DNA of 16,798 bases, taken from Bacteroidales bacterium. Its GTDB lineage: Bacteria > Bacteroidota > Bacteroidia > Bacteroidales > JAADGE01. The translations under genes and the position numbers were made by a program. This document shows, in pieces, positions 14,097-16,798 of this stretch. Each line of letters begins with the position of its first letter. The stretch's first letter is position 1. The stretch spans positions 1-16,798 of the forward strand of contig JAOZQB010000043.1 of the NCBI GenBank assembly GCA_029932445.1, given 5' to 3'. The notes beneath the pieces were generated by a model. That model worked only from the letters and a program-made list of their open reading frames with translations. It had not been told where the DNA came from and did no database searches.

Positions 14097-15119
14097 ATGA
14101 AAAAAATTATTGTGACAGGCGGAACCGGCTATATCGGTTCTCATACAGTTGTTGAATTAATTGAATCGGACTTTGAAGTTGTTATTCTTGATAATCTTTC
14201 AAACTCAAATATTGACGTTCTTGACGGTATCAAAAAAATTACCGGAATAAAACCGGAATTTTATAAAATTGATTTAGCAAATCCTTCCGAAACAGATAAA
14301 ATTTTCGATGTCATAAAAAAAGCAGACGGCATTATTCATTTTGCTGCTTATAAAGCCGTAGGTGAATCTGTTAAATATCCCTTAAAATATTATAAAAATA
14401 ATTTAAATTCTTTGATAAATATTCTTGAAAATCTGCAAAAGTATTCGGTCACTAATTTAATTTTTTCCTCATCATGCACGGTCTACGGACAACCTGAACA
14501 CCTTCCGGTAACGGAGCAATCTCCTGTTATTAAAGCAGATTCGCCATACGGAAACACCAAACAAATTTCAGAAGAAATCATTAACGACATAATCCGAAGT
14601 ACGAAAAATATTAATGCAATTTCTCTTCGATATTTTAATCCGATAGGTGCGCATAATTCTTCGGAAATAGGAGAATTACCAATCGGAATACCTGACAATT
14701 TGGTTCCGTACATAACACAAACAGCTGCCGGTATTCGTGAAGAATTGAAAATTTTCGGAAATGATTATAATACACCGGACGGTACGGCAATCAGAGATTA
14801 TATTCATGTTACGGATTTGGCTAAAGCTCATATTACTGCTTTAAACAGATTATTGAATAAAAAAAACAAGAAAAAATCAGAAGTTTTTAATCTGGGTACC
14901 GGACGAGGGAATTCGGTGCTTGAAGTTGTAAATACTTTTGAAAAAGTTACGGGTGTAAAATTAAATTACAAAATTGTTGACAGAAGACCCGGGGACATTG
15001 AAAAAATTTGGGCAAATGCCGATTATGCAAAAAAAGAATTGGGTTGGCAAACAAATAAAACTCTCGGAGATGCTTTACTTTCAGCTTGGAATCGGGAAAA
15101 GAAATACAGAGGAATATAA
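14097..15119 (+). CDS. galE: UDP-glucose 4-epimerase
   Basis: Interconverts UDP-glucose and UDP-galactose (some homologues also the N-acetylated forms) with bound NAD, supplying sugars for surface glycans. At 340 residues it has the usual extended-SDR length. The NAD-binding motif GGTGYIG is at 8-14 with the adenosine-binding LDN at 31-33. The catalytic pair is Tyr151 and Lys155 in SPYGNTK, with the supporting SSSCTVYG at 124-131. Further family blocks are LRYFNPIGAHNSSEIGE (177-193), GTAIRDYIHVTDLAKAH (229-245) and RRPGDIEKIWANADYAKKEL (296-315). The secreted glycosidase gene starts 9 bp after the stop codon, so the two are probably co-transcribed. WbpP- or Gne-like substrate preference cannot be ruled out. 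Confidence 0.95.
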   Translation: MKKIIVTGGTGYIGSHTVVELIESDFEVVILDNLSNSNIDVLDGIKKITGIKPEFYKIDLANPSETDKIFDVIKKADGIIHFAAYKAVGESVKYPLKYYKNNLNSLINILENLQKYSVTNLIFSSSCTVYGQPEHLPVTEQSPVIKADSPYGNTKQISEEIINDIIRSTKNINAISLRYFNPIGAHNSSEIGELPIGIPDNLVPYITQTAAGIREELKIFGNDYNTPDGTAIRDYIHVTDLAKAHITALNRLLNKKNKKKSEVFNLGTGRGNSVLEVVNTFEKVTGVKLNYKIVDRRPGDIEKIWANADYAKKELGWQTNKTLGDALLSAWNREKKYRGI

Positions 15120-15128
15120 TAATTGATA

Positions 15129-16739
15129 ATGAATAATTTTTTGAATTCTAAATTTTACAAATTCACCGGGAACAAGTTTCTTTTTCTCAAAATCTTCTGC
15201 ATATCTTTATTTTTTTCAACATTAACTTATGCACAAACTCCTGACGGAAAAGAAATGCGCGGTGTTTGGATTGCAAGCGTAAAAAATTTAGATTATCCGA
15301 GCAGCGGTTTTTTAAGCGTGAACGAACAAAAAAAAGAATTTGTCGATATGCTGGACTATTTTTCGGAAATCGGTATTAATGCTGTTTTTTTTCAAGTCCG
15401 TCCGGCTGCTGATGCATTTTTCCCTTCAACCTATGAACCTTGGTCTGAATGGTTAACGGGAACACAAGGCAAAGCTCCCGAACCTTATTACGATCCTTTA
15501 AAATTTATGATAAAGGAATGTCATAAACGGAATATGCAATTTCATGCTTGGATAAATCCTTTTCGAGCTGTTGCAACCATAGAATATGCTGATATTTCTG
15601 AAAATCATATTACCAATCGCAAACCCGAATGGTTTTTTACTTACGGTATTAATAAATATTTTAACCCGGGCATACCTGAAGTTCGTAAATACATTACAGA
15701 AATTATAAAAGATATTACAAAAAAATATGATATTGACGGTATTCATTTTGACGATTATTTTTATCCTTACCCGATAAAAGATGATTATAAAAAAATCGTT
15801 CCCATACCTGATTATCAAACGTATAAAACTTATAATACCGGTTTTGATAATATTTCTGATTGGCGTCGAAATAACCTGAATTTATTTATTAAAGATGTTT
15901 ATGATGCCGTAAAAACAGAAAAACCTTATGTGAGTTTCGGCGTAGCACCATCAGGTGTTTGGCGAAATAAAAGCAAAGACCCGGAGGGAAGCAATACAAG
16001 GGGCTTGGCACATTACGATTATTTATATTCCGATGTTTTGAAATGGTTAAAAGAAGGCTGGATTGATTATGTTGCACCGCAATTGTATTGGCCTGTCGGG
16101 AATAAATATGCCGATTATCTTACACTTGTAAACTGGTGGAGTAAACACACTTACGGGAAACAATTATACATCGGGCAAGCTGTTTATAATGCCGGGAAAG
16201 ATGCTCCTTCAACGGCATGGCGAAATCCGAATGAACTTCCGAAACAAATTCAAATCAACAGAAAAAATTCTACGGTACTCGGCAGTATTTTTTACCGTGC
16301 AAATTCTTTAACGGCAAATCCTCTCGGATTTTCTGACAGTTTACGTTATCATTATTACAGTCAAAAAGTATTAGCTCCCGAAATCCCTTGGAATCAGCTG
16401 ATTGACACCACAATAATTGCTGACGAAATAACTGAAAATATTCCGAATGCAAATACGCCGATTAAGGTTTTTTCAACACCTCTCGGAAATAAACTGATGA
16501 TTTCATGGGAAGATGAAGGAAACTCCGGAGATAATCTTTATAAAGTATACAAATTTAAAGATTACAGTTTTAAATATGCCGATGAAAAAGACATCATTTT
16601 AACAACAAAAGAAAAATTTCTTATTCTTAAACGAAAACGCTTTCCTTTTTTTCGAAAAAAATACGGCATTGTTATTACGGCTTCAGGAAATTCGGGCAAA
16701 GAAAGTAAAGGCAGCGAAACAATATTCGTAAAATTATAA
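15129..16739 (+). CDS. Secreted GHL10-family glycosidase, DigH-like
   Basis: Predicted secreted glycoside hydrolase-like protein, 536 residues from the ATG at 15129; the TTG at 15123 is a less likely start. A signal peptide spans about 1-35 (hydrophobic KIFCISLFFSTLTYA, cleavage before QTPDG). The GHL10 barrel covers about 40-420: EMRGVWIASV (42-51), FFQVRPAADAFFPS (87-100), FHAWINPFRA (138-147), DIDGIHFDDYFYPYP (201-215) and, further on, WIDYVAPQLYWP. Acidic residues in the DDY block are likely catalytic. The last 100 residues look like a fibronectin-III-type beta domain. The E. coli family member DigH (YddW) cuts peptide-free peptidoglycan strands during division, so a wall-remodelling role is plausible, but other polysaccharide substrates are possible. 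It ends at a strong terminator. Confidence 0.9.
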   Translation: MNNFLNSKFYKFTGNKFLFLKIFCISLFFSTLTYAQTPDGKEMRGVWIASVKNLDYPSSGFLSVNEQKKEFVDMLDYFSEIGINAVFFQVRPAADAFFPSTYEPWSEWLTGTQGKAPEPYYDPLKFMIKECHKRNMQFHAWINPFRAVATIEYADISENHITNRKPEWFFTYGINKYFNPGIPEVRKYITEIIKDITKKYDIDGIHFDDYFYPYPIKDDYKKIVPIPDYQTYKTYNTGFDNISDWRRNNLNLFIKDVYDAVKTEKPYVSFGVAPSGVWRNKSKDPEGSNTRGLAHYDYLYSDVLKWLKEGWIDYVAPQLYWPVGNKYADYLTLVNWWSKHTYGKQLYIGQAVYNAGKDAPSTAWRNPNELPKQIQINRKNSTVLGSIFYRANSLTANPLGFSDSLRYHYYSQKVLAPEIPWNQLIDTTIIADEITENIPNANTPIKVFSTPLGNKLMISWEDEGNSGDNLYKVYKFKDYSFKYADEKDIILTTKEKFLILKRKRFPFFRKKYGIVITASGNSGKESKGSETIFVKL

Positions 16740-16747
16740 AATCAAAA

Positions 16748-16780
16748 AAAACCTGCAAAAATTAATTGCAGGTTTTAATT
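16748..16780 (+). terminator. Intrinsic terminator after the glycosidase gene
   Basis: AAAACCTGCAA (16748-16758) pairs perfectly with TTGCAGGTTTT (16766-16776) around a 7-nt loop. The T-rich 3' side (TTTTAATTT) serves as the U-tract. It begins 9 bp after the stop codon at 16739 and closes the galE-glycosidase unit. A-runs on the left could let it act on the opposite strand as well. Confidence 0.9.
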
Positions 16781-16798
16781 TCAATAAAAAAAGGATTA

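Noticed and set aside
15123..15128. TTG start for the secreted glycosidase
   Set aside because: It adds only two residues before a normal ATG at 15129, and ATG is the likelier start.

Overview
The window looks like chromosomal DNA of an AT-rich member of the Bacteroidota. The evidence is the gene families present (a Wzi/RemB-like outer-membrane barrel, a DUF2723 glycosyltransferase, an HU-CCDC81/SPOR membrane protein, a Bacteroidota-type histidine kinase with an HQxGTP phospho-box), signal peptides ending in YA|Q, and several exact matches to the Bacteroidota promoter -7 element TAnnTTTG upstream of genes. No rRNA, tRNA, CRISPR array or intact transposase was seen. The exact genus cannot be read from this segment.

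Layout. 1-906 is an accessory patch: one small membrane-protein gene of unknown function on the minus strand, framed by a perfect 11-bp inverted repeat and by further hairpins, resembling a repeat-bounded gene cassette. 907-4637 is a minus-strand run of three closely spaced genes, read in the order rsgA (ribosome-assembly GTPase), Wzi/RemB-like outer-membrane barrel, orphan sensor histidine kinase. A 59-bp divergent promoter region separates this run from a plus-strand yjbQ-family gene. A repeat-like patch (5096-5242) then precedes the minus-strand pcm-type methyltransferase gene.

From 6031 to 10781 a two-gene plus-strand unit encodes a polyprenyl-phosphate glycosyl-1-phosphate transferase (start of surface glycan synthesis) and a large DUF2723/TMEM260-like membrane glycosyltransferase. 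A 322-bp gap follows. It holds a long imperfect hairpin with perfect 15-bp arms, two more inverted repeats and a promoter for the next gene, a propionyl-CoA carboxylase beta/methylmalonyl-CoA decarboxylase alpha-type carboxyltransferase. That gene converges, across a bidirectional terminator, on a minus-strand gene for an HU-like DNA-binding domain joined through one membrane helix to a periplasmic SPOR domain. Divergent from it, galE and a secreted GHL10 (DigH-like) glycosidase form a plus-strand unit closed by a terminator at the window end.

Most genes fit one theme, cell-envelope building and remodelling: glycan initiation, UDP-sugar supply (GalE), glycosyl transfer, an outer-membrane barrel, a peptidoglycan-binding SPOR protein and a GHL10 glycosidase. 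rsgA, pcm, yjbQ and the carboxyltransferase are housekeeping or metabolic. No defence system or clearly new multi-gene machine is visible. The points most worth a second look are the cassette-like gene at 187-810, the long hairpin at 10781-10881, and the HU-membrane-SPOR protein lying close to a DigH-like enzyme.
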